A DNA stretch of 64,000 nt, taken from assembly GCA_021018815.1 (NCBI GenBank), contig JAITYX010000075.1, forward strand, positions 2,384,501 to 2,448,500, in the 5' to 3' direction. The position numbers were made by a program, and so were the translations under genes. The notes below the pieces were generated by a model that was given only the letters and a program-made list of their open reading frames with translations, was not told the origin of the DNA and searched no databases. The DNA comes from Talinum fruticosum. Lineage: Eukaryota > Streptophyta > Magnoliopsida > Caryophyllales > Talinaceae. This document shows positions 54,901 to 64,000 of this stretch, piece by piece. How positions within the stretch are numbered: the stretch's first letter is position 1; the number at the start of each line of letters is the position of its first letter.

Positions 54901-56640
54901 ATTTTGCTCGTCCTCGAGTAAAATAAAAATAGAAAAAAATAAAAAAATCATATCTCACTTTCGTAGGAATCCTGATTGCATTTAGCATATGCAATAACCC
55001 CTTTAAACCCCTGGTAGCCAAAGTGGACGGGTAAGGTCTCGTGAGGATTATGCAGATCTACCCACAAAACCTAATGAAGAAAACAAAGGGAAAAGTAAAA
55101 AGAAAACAAAAGCTGTAAAGATTTTTACAACACTTATTTAGGAAAGGGACAACACATATACATATCCCGATCAATCATATCACCTTTGGTACACGAGTTA
55201 TCAACTTTTATCTAGGTATATTATATAAATCAAATCTCACACTCCTTTGACGACAACCACACATCAATGTTTCTACCTCTTTATTAAGAACAGTGAATTT
55301 GGCATAGTGGGTGATGTACAAGTGTATCATTGTTCCCCTTTCTTTAGGCTTATCACAACTTACTCAACCCACTTGACCAGATACGTTTTTTTTCATTCTT
55401 TTTTTTTTTTCATTTGTTCGGGAAGCAAGTCTTGCCCGAGTAGCAACCATTGCCTCAAAGGGTAGCACGTAGTAGAACATGTCTCAAAGGGTTCTTGTCA
55501 TTCCCGATTTTTTTCTTCTTTTTTATTTTTCTTTCTTTTTTTCCTTCTTTCGATGCAAAATATAACAACATGAATTTTATTGTTGTACATAAGACAAGTG
55601 GGTGAATCAATCAATGACAACTTCAGATTTAAGAGCAAGTAGATTTTATAAACGTAGGTGTAGATTTTACAAATTTTCATGGTATGCCAAGGTTAGAAAA
55701 ATCAGGATAGACTTGTCATCTAAGAGGTGAGTGTCATAAACTATATTTCCCTTTTTATAACCTAATAATTATGTCACAATGGTTCAAAAATCAATCAAAA
55801 TATATACAATATCTCCCAAAAGAAATCCTTTTTGGATTTTTTTGTCAAAAAGAACGATTTCCACTCCCACACCTAAACTTGACAATGTCCTCAATGTGAG
55901 TGGGAAGAACCTCAAAGAAAAATAAAACTAAAAAGAAAACAAATATCTCAAAATAAAAATTAGACTTGAAAACAAGTAAAGAAAATGACATGACTCAAAA
56001 AGAAAAAGTAAATAAAGTATCAAATATGTACAAAAAGAAAATAAAATAGAATGAGAAAAGAGAGAGGAACGATTATACCAGGTTAGGTGTTAAGTACACC
56101 TAAGCTAAAGTCTCTTGAAATCAGTTCCAATAGAGAATCATGGAGCATCAGCCACTCCATATCAACTCAAGTCTGCTATGTTAATTTAAATTTCATTAAA
56201 GCGCGGAACAATTTATCAAATCTACGGGAAGAACTTTCGACCAAATAAAGGTAACAAAAACTTAGGAGTTAGTGCCAAGAATATATCCATAATATCAATG
56301 CAACACCATTAAGGGCCCATTTCAACCTATCAAATTGTGAACCGACATCATTAAGTACAACAGTTTTATACTTATAGAGCATGGACTCATAAAGTTCAAA
56401 TTAACAGTTAGTCATGATGGGTTCAACAGAAAAGGAATAAGAATGAACTAAGAATTTATCATGGCCAATGTGCTCCAAACAAACATTCTTTTCTATTGAG
56501 ATCTTTGATTCAATAAGTATATCATGCTCATTCTCACAACTAACATACATTACATGCTCATGAAACCATATAAGACATGAAGGTTCTACTATGTCGGTAA
56601 TATCTTTCTCCTTAGTTTCCTTTATTTTTAGAAAAAAGAA
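54901..56640 (-). other. Non-coding 3' interior of Athila-like element next to LTR-c
   Basis: AT-rich, no supportable coding. Phrases such as TTTTGCTCGTCCTCGAGTAAA at the LTR side and CTCCCACACCTAAACTTGAC at about 55870 resemble the long non-coding stretch between pol and 3' LTR in Athila-type elements. Similar phrases recur near LTR-b (62575-62600, 63760-63790). T-rich runs occur at 55387-55414 and 55507-55550. Confidence 0.5.
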
Positions 56641-57947
56641 CTGATGGGGATCCCTCTACTACTGTCCAAACCAGACAACATTCAATCTCCAAGTCACAAA
56701 GGCTATTGGCTAAAGTGAAAGAAATTTTAGCAATGGGAGTGGCTCAGCCCAGGGCTAACTAAGCCCCACTTGCTAGTCCAAATTAGCTAAGCAAGCAAAG
56801 GGTTAGGAGGACCCAAATCCTCATTTTGATAGGCCTTGAGAAGTCAGCAAGTCAGCGGAGAAGTGGCCTTAGGGGTAGAGTTGGAGAAAATAAGGAGAAA
56901 AGCTCATCACATCAAGCCAGTGAAAATAGGGCGAGTTTGGAGTACTTTTGACACTGAAGCTAATTATCTCATATCTTTTGCTCGGTTATCCAATGGAGGT
57001 GATCAGCATATGGTTAGAAAGTTAACTCTTTAATATTTCCATCCATATAGATAACATCAATTTTGGAGCTCAGAATCGGGAGATATGGCCTTTTGAAGTT
57101 CGAGTCATTGTGTAGAAAAAGGTTGAAAGCGACATCCGACCAAGTCGCTTTCAAGCTTGAACTAGATTGCTTTCCGCCAACTTTTTAGCTTAGCTTTCAG
57201 CTTATTTCTATTGTTTATTGATGTATCTAAACCCTCAATTTATGTAAGGCTTTGGTAGCCCTTTGATTGGATAGGTTTGACCTACTTTAAAGGCACTGAT
57301 ATATACTAGTGGCCTCACTTGTGTTTGAAGGAATTGAATGTTTAACGAATCTGAATAAGCTTGAATTCTTGTCTGCTTATCTTGGATTTGGCAAGCTAAG
57401 TAGTGCTCTTACATGTCCATAGTGAGTGTGAGTGGTGTGTCTCATCTCATTCTTTCATTGGTGCCCTAAGTCTCCATAGGTGGTGTTTCTCGTCTTATGT
57501 TGCTTAGTCTCTCTATCCAGGTTACTTGACTTACAAATTTCCCCCTCTCCAAAACCCTTAGCCTACTACACTTCAAATTTTCCCCACCTATTATCCAGTG
57601 AGTTTAGTTGTCTTCCTCCAAATTTTTCTCAATCCAAGCCCTTATTCGTTCTCCACATCCAAAACAATCTAGGGGTGTCATTTTGGAATCAAGTGTGCCT
57701 AGAGCTGCCGTTTGCCTTCTTTTACGGGTGCTCGAGATCCTGGATGCTACTACCATTTTTCCCACATCGTACCCCAGATCTTAAGTACATATCCTCCAAA
57801 AATCAAACCCAAACTCCACCTAAAAGGCCTCCATCCCCTCATTTCCCTAAACCATGCACAAATTCACTATTACGTCCGGGTGTGTGATTTTTGTGCCTTA
57901 ACCCTTCTTTGCCCATCCTTGCCTCTTGCTCCAAGGTTCCATTAGAT
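56641..57947 (+). repeat. Probable LTR end of another LTR retrotransposon
   Basis: The sequence immediately precedes a canonical primer site at 57949, so its right part should be an LTR. The left border and the exact right border are not resolved, and no partner LTR is in the window. Open frames such as 57480-57887 have no recognisable domain. Confidence 0.45.
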
Positions 57948-57948
57948 T

Positions 57949-57960
57949 TGGTATCAGAGC
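57949..57960 (+). promoter_or_regulatory. Primer binding site, canonical
   Basis: TGGTATCAGAGC matches the 3' end of plant initiator-Met tRNA in full, unlike the altered sites of copia A and E. It is followed by TTATGGCTACC and then a short coding region. Confidence 0.8.
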
Positions 57961-58050
57961 TTATGGCTACCCTCCTCGGATAAGCTACCCTAGCCTAAAT
58001 ACCTCCACAAAAAATCCCTACCCATTTCCATCCACCAAAAAAAACAAGAT

Positions 58051-58170
58051 CATGTTACTAATGCCTTTCCAAAGGGAGAAAAAGAGTTTGCTTAAATTGA
58101 AGCACAAGTTTGATACTCTTGAGTATAAGATGCAGAAATGGGAGTTGAAAATGCCCTCTTTCATGTTGGC
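58051..58170 (+). pseudogene. Start of a gag-like reading frame, truncated by copia D
   Basis: An open frame about 90 bases after the primer site begins with MLLMPFQREKKSLLKLKHKF and stays helical and charged (LEYKMQKWELKM) until copia D begins at 58171. Position after a primer site suggests gag. No family assignment is possible from 40 residues. Confidence 0.4.
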
Positions 58171-59616
58171 TGAAGATTCAGGTTTTGACTCTAAGTCATT
58201 CTGAGTATTACATGAAGACTCGGTATAAATCCTATCTCTCTTAAGTTTTGATTCCAAGTCATTCTAAGCACTATAGAAACTCTTATCTAAGTTTCCATTA
58301 TGTTACGACTCGACTCGAAAGCGCCTTATTGCATATCTCCTACACTCGATGCTTCGACTCACTCAAACATCATTCAGAACTATCGCATGCTCAAATAATT
58401 TCTCTAACACTTTTATTTTGAGCACATGATTGTGTATTTCAACGCAAAGAGAATTCTAGTGTTAATTCTTTATTCTAATTCAGTTTATTTCCTTTGAGAA
58501 TTATTTGACCGGATCAAGTTATTATACTATAATATTTTACTCTTTTAACTTGATCATCTTTAGGATTGATTCAAGATGGAATTTGAGTATATTGAACATT
58601 AGACTTAGAAAATTCCATTCCTTTAGGCCAAAAATAATTAAGCATTTAATTACTCGGATTTAATTATTATCTATGCCTAATCTTGAACCAAAGTATTGTT
58701 ATACTTTGAGAACCAATGTGGTTTGGTTTTGTAGGTTATTCAAACGAGGCTAATTTATTTTTGAAATACAACAAGCAACTAGCTTCTAGCCGTTAAACAC
58801 CAGTGAGACAAGTTTTAGCTACTTCAGACACCGTGTTAGGGTTGTTTGTTTCCAAAACTAGAAAACTCCGACTCTAGGTCTAACGATTGTTTCCACCTTA
58901 GTTTTCATTCACCACCAGTTGATTGGAACATCTTTTTGAGCCAAAAGTCATTACACAACCATCACATCCCAACGGATCTTTTCGAGTGATTCGAAGAGCC
59001 GTTACAACGGCTAGTGAAGACTTACGTCCGGAACCAAGAATCAATGGTAACTCTGCCTGGATGGCTATATATAAAGCCACTTCACAAGACTAGAAGATAG
59101 CTGGAAGTGAATTTATTGTTGAACTAATTGTTGTTTTCATTCTTACTCAATCTTCTATTTACAACTCCAAGTACGTATTTAATATTTTACGAGTTGTAAA
59201 GAACGTCTTGTAATTAGTTACATTTTTTTTTTTTACTTTCTAAGTAAGGTCCCTTGACTAAGTCTGTAAGGGTTAACTCAACTCTATTGTCCACTGATTG
59301 TAAAGGTTACCTGAGTCGGGAAGTACTAGATCGAGATAAGGGAACTTTTGAGTCTAGAAAAACATTATACGGAATTATTTAAGGGAGCAATTTTGGTTGA
59401 GTCGAGTCCTCTGTATTTTGTGGATTCAAAATAGTGGATTTGACTTGGTGCTTGGATTAGCACTGTACGTGGTTTTCTGCCTGAGTTATTGCCTGTCTAA
59501 GTCCAATCTAGACTATGCTTTTAGTTTGTATTGGCGCAAAAATTGTTTAATTTTCTTCATCATCCTATTCACCCCCTCCCTCGAGGGTGACTTAGACTCT
59601 CCAGAGTAAACCTTCA
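58171..59616 (+). repeat. 5' LTR of copia D, 1446 bp
   Basis: Starts TGAAGATTCAGG and ends AACCTTCA. It aligns with 8829-10306 throughout. TATATATAAA at 59066-59075 is at the promoter position. Confidence 0.92.
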
Positions 59617-59618
59617 AT

Positions 59619-59631
59619 TGGTATTAGAGCC
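59619..59631 (+). promoter_or_regulatory. Primer binding site of copia D
   Basis: TGGTATTAGAGCC, two bases after the LTR end. It keeps full spacing with one C-to-T change relative to TGGTATCAGAGCC. Confidence 0.82.
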
Positions 59632-59675
59632 TAGCCTTTTAAAAGGATTTCACCATCCAAAGGTATAAAGATTAA

Positions 59676-60333
59676 ATGGCTCAGAACAATGGAGAGTTTG
59701 ATGAAGGAAGGTCATCCCTAGACCACCAAAGTTCAAAGGATCAAACTTTGCACATTGGAAGAAGATGATGGAGTTTTCTGAGGGACAACGATGAAGATGT
59801 TTGGAACATCATCCAAGCGAGGCAACTTCATTCCAATGAAGATGGAGAATGGAATTACTGTGCCAAAAGCCAAATCTGAGTTCACCCTGAAGAGACGAGA
59901 TAAGTTCATAAAGAACTTCAAATCAACACACTCGATGTGTGCCATTAGCACATAAGAATACAACGAGAATCTAAGCCTATGACACGGCCAAAGAGGTGTG
60001 GGACACTCTTGTCAACACCTATGAAGGAACAAGCCAAGTGAAGCAGGCAAAGATAAGTCAATATCTTCATAAGATTGAGTTGTTCAAGATGGAGCCAGAA
60101 GAAAACATCACTCAAATATATGTTTGGTTTACACAAATTACCAATAATCTCAAATCTCTAGGTAGAAGGATTTCTCACGAAGAAATGTCCAGAAAGATTA
60201 CGAGAAGTTTACGAAAGAAGAGATGGGGTCCTAAAGTGACAGCCATTGAAGATGCTCATAACCTCTCTTAACTAAGACCAGGACGAGCTTATCGGGAAGT
60301 TACTTATCCATGAGATTCATCCGGAAGAAGAGG
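59676..60333 (+). pseudogene. Copia D gag (UBN2-type), truncated
   Basis: ATG at 59676 opens MAQNNGEFDEGRSS, then shifts frame. The UBN2 region is the best preserved in the window: one frame (59996-60271) carries VWDTLVNTYEGTSQVKQAKI, SQYLHKIELFKMEPEENI, and SHEEMSRKITRSLRKK. Copia A has the same block in three frames (1780-2040), so D is less decayed here. Coding ends abruptly at LTR-b (60334). Confidence 0.88.
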
Positions 60334-62556
60334 TGTTAGCTTGTCGTACAACTACAAATTAAACCACTACTTAGGCTTATAACTTACAATATAGCATAGG
60401 AAACTAGGGAAATAAATATATAAGCTTAAATATAATTAAATTTACTACTCTTTAAAACAAAACGAGAAAATATAAACTAGTAAATTAATAGCTCTAAATC
60501 ACATAAAATGATCCACTAATAAATAAATAATTTATTCAGAATATAAAAACTATAATAACCCAAAAATATTTTTGTATATGTTTTTTAGAATAATTAAAAC
60601 AGAAAACTAAAGTAGAAAATAAATAAATTCTAAAACGAGAAAATTAAATAAGTAAAATTCTGCACCAAATTAATTACGAAAATAAATACTAAAATTACTT
60701 AGAATATTAACACTATTCTAGACCTAACCAGACCCTAAAAATATAAAAATAAAATTTAAAACCGAAATTAACAAATTATTTAATTAAAAACCTCCGAGTA
60801 ATTAAATTCAAGAATTAAATCTGAAAAATTATCAAATTAATTCCAAAAATTCTAAAATTTAATCACATCAAACTAGGACTCTATGAAACCCTAAAAGAAG
60901 ATAAAATACTAAAAATAATAAAATAAACTATTTTTAAACTAATTTCTAACAAACTCGACTCAAAAATAATAAAAGCCGACGGAAAAATAATCTAAAAATT
61001 AAAAATATAAAGACTCAAAACAAAATTAAAATAAAATTCCTAAAACTAACCTAAAAGACTATTTTTTAAAGGGGGAGATAATGAAATTAACAATAAAAGA
61101 TTGTAACTTTGTAAATAAAAATTATTAAACTAAAGAAGACTACTAAAAAGCAAATAAATAATTATTAAAGATATCAAATTTTTAAAAACACTTAGTATAA
61201 TCTATATCCACCATGAAAATTATTATTTATCATTAACACACAAATTGATCTCCCCAAAGCTAAACTATATAAGACAACAACTAGCGAATCTTCCCGTTTT
61301 TCCTTAGTTATTCGTTTAATTAGGTCTAGCCCTAATATAAACCCTACTAATATTGATAACCCTAGCAATAGCACTATAATTTACTCAAATTAGAGCATTA
61401 AAAGTTAGAAAAACATCATCTAGCACCTAATAACCAATCTACTAGCAAATTAATTTAAAAAGGATCTATGATAATTTCCTAATTAAAGGAGATGGGTATG
61501 AGCCATCCATGATTAAGTAGGGTGATACTTATGTTTAAAACACCAAGCGATTACGTACTTAACCTTTTTAAACTATCATATGAATTTATATAAAACTAAT
61601 TAGTGTGCACTCTAATTAATTAGACATAAAATCATAAAGATTAAAATTAAATTATCATAGAATCATGGATCTAATCAATAAGACAATAAAGACCGAAACT
61701 TTGTTTCAAAATAAATAATTTAACATGGTTTCAAATAGATTATACTAAGTATAAAAAAACTACTCAAACACAATGTAATTTAAAATACATAAATTAAATA
61801 AAAATAACATCTTTGATATTAAACTAACAATAAAAATATAGTTTTTAAAATAAAAATTATAATAATAATAATACTACCACAATAATTCTTCCATTATGGT
61901 GATGATCATGATGGCCGGTGGTGAGATTAAGATGATGAGCTGGTGTTAGAGAGGTGAGGCAGCAAGAGAAGCGGCGTGAGGATGAGAAAGAGAGATGGGC
62001 TAGAGGTGAATGAGGATTATGATGAAGATGATTAGAGGAGTAGGAGGTGGTGAAAGAGAGGGGATGGGTAATGGGCGTGAGGGCTGCCAGCCAAGAGATG
62101 GTGAGAATGGTAATGATATTTATGTGATGAAGATGTTGACGGGATGGGTGATGAGAGAAGCAACGTGATCACCTCCGGCCGTGAGGAAGATTGGGTCCGT
62201 TTATAGTGATTCGTCTTTCTTCTCTTCCAAGTTTCTTTCTTCTCATGCAACTTTAAGGAGGAGTCCTAGTCGGTTTAGGAGTATGATTATCTTCACTCTC
62301 CTCTTCAAATTAAGATTTCATACAAAAAGATATCGTAAAATAAATATTTTATGTCATATTATTTTTATGGACCGACTTCATATCTTTTCTTGGATGCTTG
62401 TTGGTAGCTAAAAAAGCACTTTTAACATCTTTTCTTTTCTTCCCCACTTTATTGTATAATTACCTATAAATAGACAAAATAGGATAAATTAGATAAAATA
62501 AACTATATAAATAAACTAAATAACTACTAAAAATACGTACAAAATACAACTTAACA
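60334..62556 (-). repeat. Athila-like LTR-b, reverse, 2223 bp
   Basis: Begins TGTTAGCTTGTCG inside copia D gag and ends AACTTAACA, followed by the inverse of a purine tract. It is the intact counterpart of LTR-a and shows the site where the 2.7 kb LTR entered LTR-a. As the purine tract is on the high-coordinate side, it is the 3' LTR of a reverse element extending past the right edge. Very AT-rich to about 61880, then purine-rich on the plus strand to 62170. No coding. Confidence 0.87.
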
Positions 62557-62575
62557 AATTCCCCCACACATAGAC
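62557..62575 (-). promoter_or_regulatory. Polypurine tract of the LTR-b element
   Basis: On the minus strand TATGTGTGGGGGAATTT lies immediately before the LTR start TGTTAAG. It fixes the LTR border and the element's orientation. Confidence 0.82.
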
Positions 62576-64000
62576 TTTAGACGTCCTCGTGCAAAGAAAT
62601 CCGAGACTTGATCTAATATTACGCTTTCTTATAAAGATATACATAAAACATAAAATATATACTATGGTTGCCTTGCTTGCAAAAGCAGTTTGATGAAAAA
62701 TTTGTCTTTCCCAAGTAGGTGAAAAACTAAACTTTTCATTGTCATCGAAGAGTTTATTCATCAACTTCACAATATCTCTTTCACTTTGGTAATAATAAAA
62801 AGTTATCCATCTTTTTCAAACATGTACATTCTGGTCAAGAGGTCTAAAATATTTTACGATGGGAAAAATTAAGGTGCGGTATGGTTATAGAGACACTTGA
62901 ATCGAGTAGATAACTCACTAAAAATCGATAATAAACTTGTTTTGCACACTTTTTTTTAACTCCATTCAAGCATATATTCAAGGCCCATATAGGGTCTTAG
63001 AAATATAACACTCCCTGTCTCCCACTCACCCAAATAGAGGTGCTTGGAGTTAACACTTTGTTTTTCTATTAGTATGGTTTGAGCCGTTAATCGGCCCAAA
63101 AGGGGCATGACTCTCCCAACATGGGTTACTCCATTCATAAAGGCTCGAGCTTGAGACCTAAACTTAAGGGGTAATGGTGTCGAGCCACCAACTCCAACCC
63201 ATGGTGGTAGACTAACATTTTTCTTTCTCTTTTTTTATTTTATGTTTTATTTGTTGGCATGTTTCGAGTTCTAAACGGCCCTTAATGGGGTTACTCTTCC
63301 AGCACAGGTCTTTTCCATATACAAGCCGCTTAAGGGGAACAAATGTCGTACCACTTGAACCAATCTGTGTTGATAAACCAACATATTCCAAACTTTAATA
63401 GAGCAAGACAAGAAAAAAAAAATTTCAATGAGTCATTGTGCTAAGTTCAGTAGTCTAGGTGAACGGTTTAAGTCAATTTATGCCTCTATCACGGTCATAT
63501 TACATGATCAAATTGACAGAAAAATTATGATTGTCACTAATTGGAGAAATACATGAGGCAACTCAAACAACTCGAATGACAATTAACATGTTCAAATCTC
63601 TCGGTTTCAAAGGAAACAAAAACTATAAACGAGAAAAATTTAAGCAAGTTAACCTAGCATATATTCATGTTAATGCACTTTTTCATAAGAAAGACACTAA
63701 TTTTTTTTTGTGTTTTTAAAAAATAAGATAAAAATAAATGCATAAAATTAAAATACGGGATGCACTCCCCACACTTAATTCATGCATTGTCCCTAATTCA
63801 TGCAAAATACAAATAAAAATTTAAAGTAAAATTATAGAAACTTCCTGAAAAATGTTAGGTTGCCTCCCAACCGAGTGCCTTTGTTTACCGTCTTTGGCTC
63901 AACACCTTTGCAGGTCAAGGATCATCTAATTGCATTTCCTACACTAAACAGATTTGGCCTCCTGCATACTTGCAATTAGTGGGAACTTTCTTTTGAACAA
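62576..64000 (-). other. 3' interior of the LTR-b Athila-like element
   Basis: Mostly non-coding. Near the right edge, TTAGGTTGCCTCCCAACCGA (about 63858) is, on the minus strand, the TTGGGAGGCAACC phrase that closes the pol region of Athila-type elements (from memory of the family). Phrases ACTCCCCACACTTAATTCAT (63766) and CCCCACACATAGACTTTAGA (62562) belong to its non-coding 3' spacer. Short frames such as 63531-63719 show no domain. Confidence 0.58.

Larger units (their letters stand above)
58171..60333 (+). mobile_element. Copia element D (LTR and gag only; cut by LTR-b)
   Basis: LTR 58171-59616, primer site, and gag to 60333, where the Athila-like LTR-b interrupts. Same family as copia A: identical order, matching gag start and matching LTR blocks. 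The remainder of the element would lie beyond the right edge of the window. Confidence 0.9.

Noticed and set aside
57480..57945. 135-codon plus-strand frame
   Set aside because: No domain; it lies just before a primer site, so it is most likely LTR sequence.
1..64000. Integrated DNA virus (pararetrovirus) or bacterial transfer
   Set aside because: All reverse transcriptase and integrase blocks fit copia or gypsy elements with LTRs; no movement-protein or viral coat motif and no bacterial operon or promoter pattern was seen.

Overview
This is a 64 kb stretch of a plant nuclear genome, almost certainly a flowering plant with a large repeat fraction. I see no intact host gene, no rRNA or tRNA gene, no CRISPR array and no bacterial-type operon. 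Nearly all of it can be assigned to nested transposable elements: Ty1/copia elements of Sirevirus type (long LTRs, UBN2-type gag with a CCHC knuckle, an extra 3' ORF), a Ty3/gypsy element of the Tat lineage (two RNase H domains, an antisense ORF), Athila-like gypsy LTRs, two large LTRs of gypsy appearance beginning TGTAAC and ending TTACA, and CACTA (En/Spm, CMC) DNA transposons. Every coding region is broken by stops and frameshifts, so coding entries are given as pseudogenes. Family assignments rest on recognising domains by eye.

Layout. 1-10306: copia element A, plus strand, its first ~56 bases lying outside the window (5' LTR, gag, PR, IN, RT, RH, accessory 3' ORF with its own TATA-like box and CT tracts, polypurine tract, 3' LTR). 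10307-11663: reverse-oriented copia pol fragment. 11664-34380: Tat-lineage gypsy element (5' LTR, repeat-rich leader, gag, PR, RT, RH, aRH, then IN after an interruption, then an antisense plant-mobile-domain-like ORF). Its pol is interrupted at 20018-30829 by two CACTA elements: A (20018-25999, terminal inverted repeats and ATT target duplication, TNP2 transposase) and B (about 26003-30829, Transposase_24-like and Ulp1-protease-like gene). 34380-35355: unrecognised minus-strand segment with intron-like GT...AG gaps. 35356-44636: reverse-oriented copia LTRs and gag/3' ORF remnants (E and F), broken by a 4.4 kb TGTAAC...TTACA LTR, which itself contains a copia solo LTR, and by a third CACTA fragment (C). 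44637-48268: second Tat LTR carrying another copia solo LTR. 48269-54043: reverse Athila-like leader and LTR, with a 2.7 kb LTR inserted at a perfect AGAAG duplication. 54044-58170: a related Athila-like LTR and non-coding interior, then the tail of another LTR element with a canonical primer site. 58171-60333: copia element D (LTR and gag). 60334-64000: second Athila-like LTR and the 3' interior of its element.

Relative ages can be read from the nesting. Copies in the window also serve as controls: LTR-b (60334-62556) shows the empty site for the insertion in LTR-a, and the two Tat LTRs show where the solo LTR at 45124-46739 landed. The two CACTA elements divide between them the two genes that autonomous plant CACTA elements normally carry together. 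I did not find a convincing new biological system. The most interesting leads are the split CACTA pair, the antisense gene with its own promoter-like box in the Tat element, the intron-bearing minus-strand segment, and the shared primer-site change in two copia copies.
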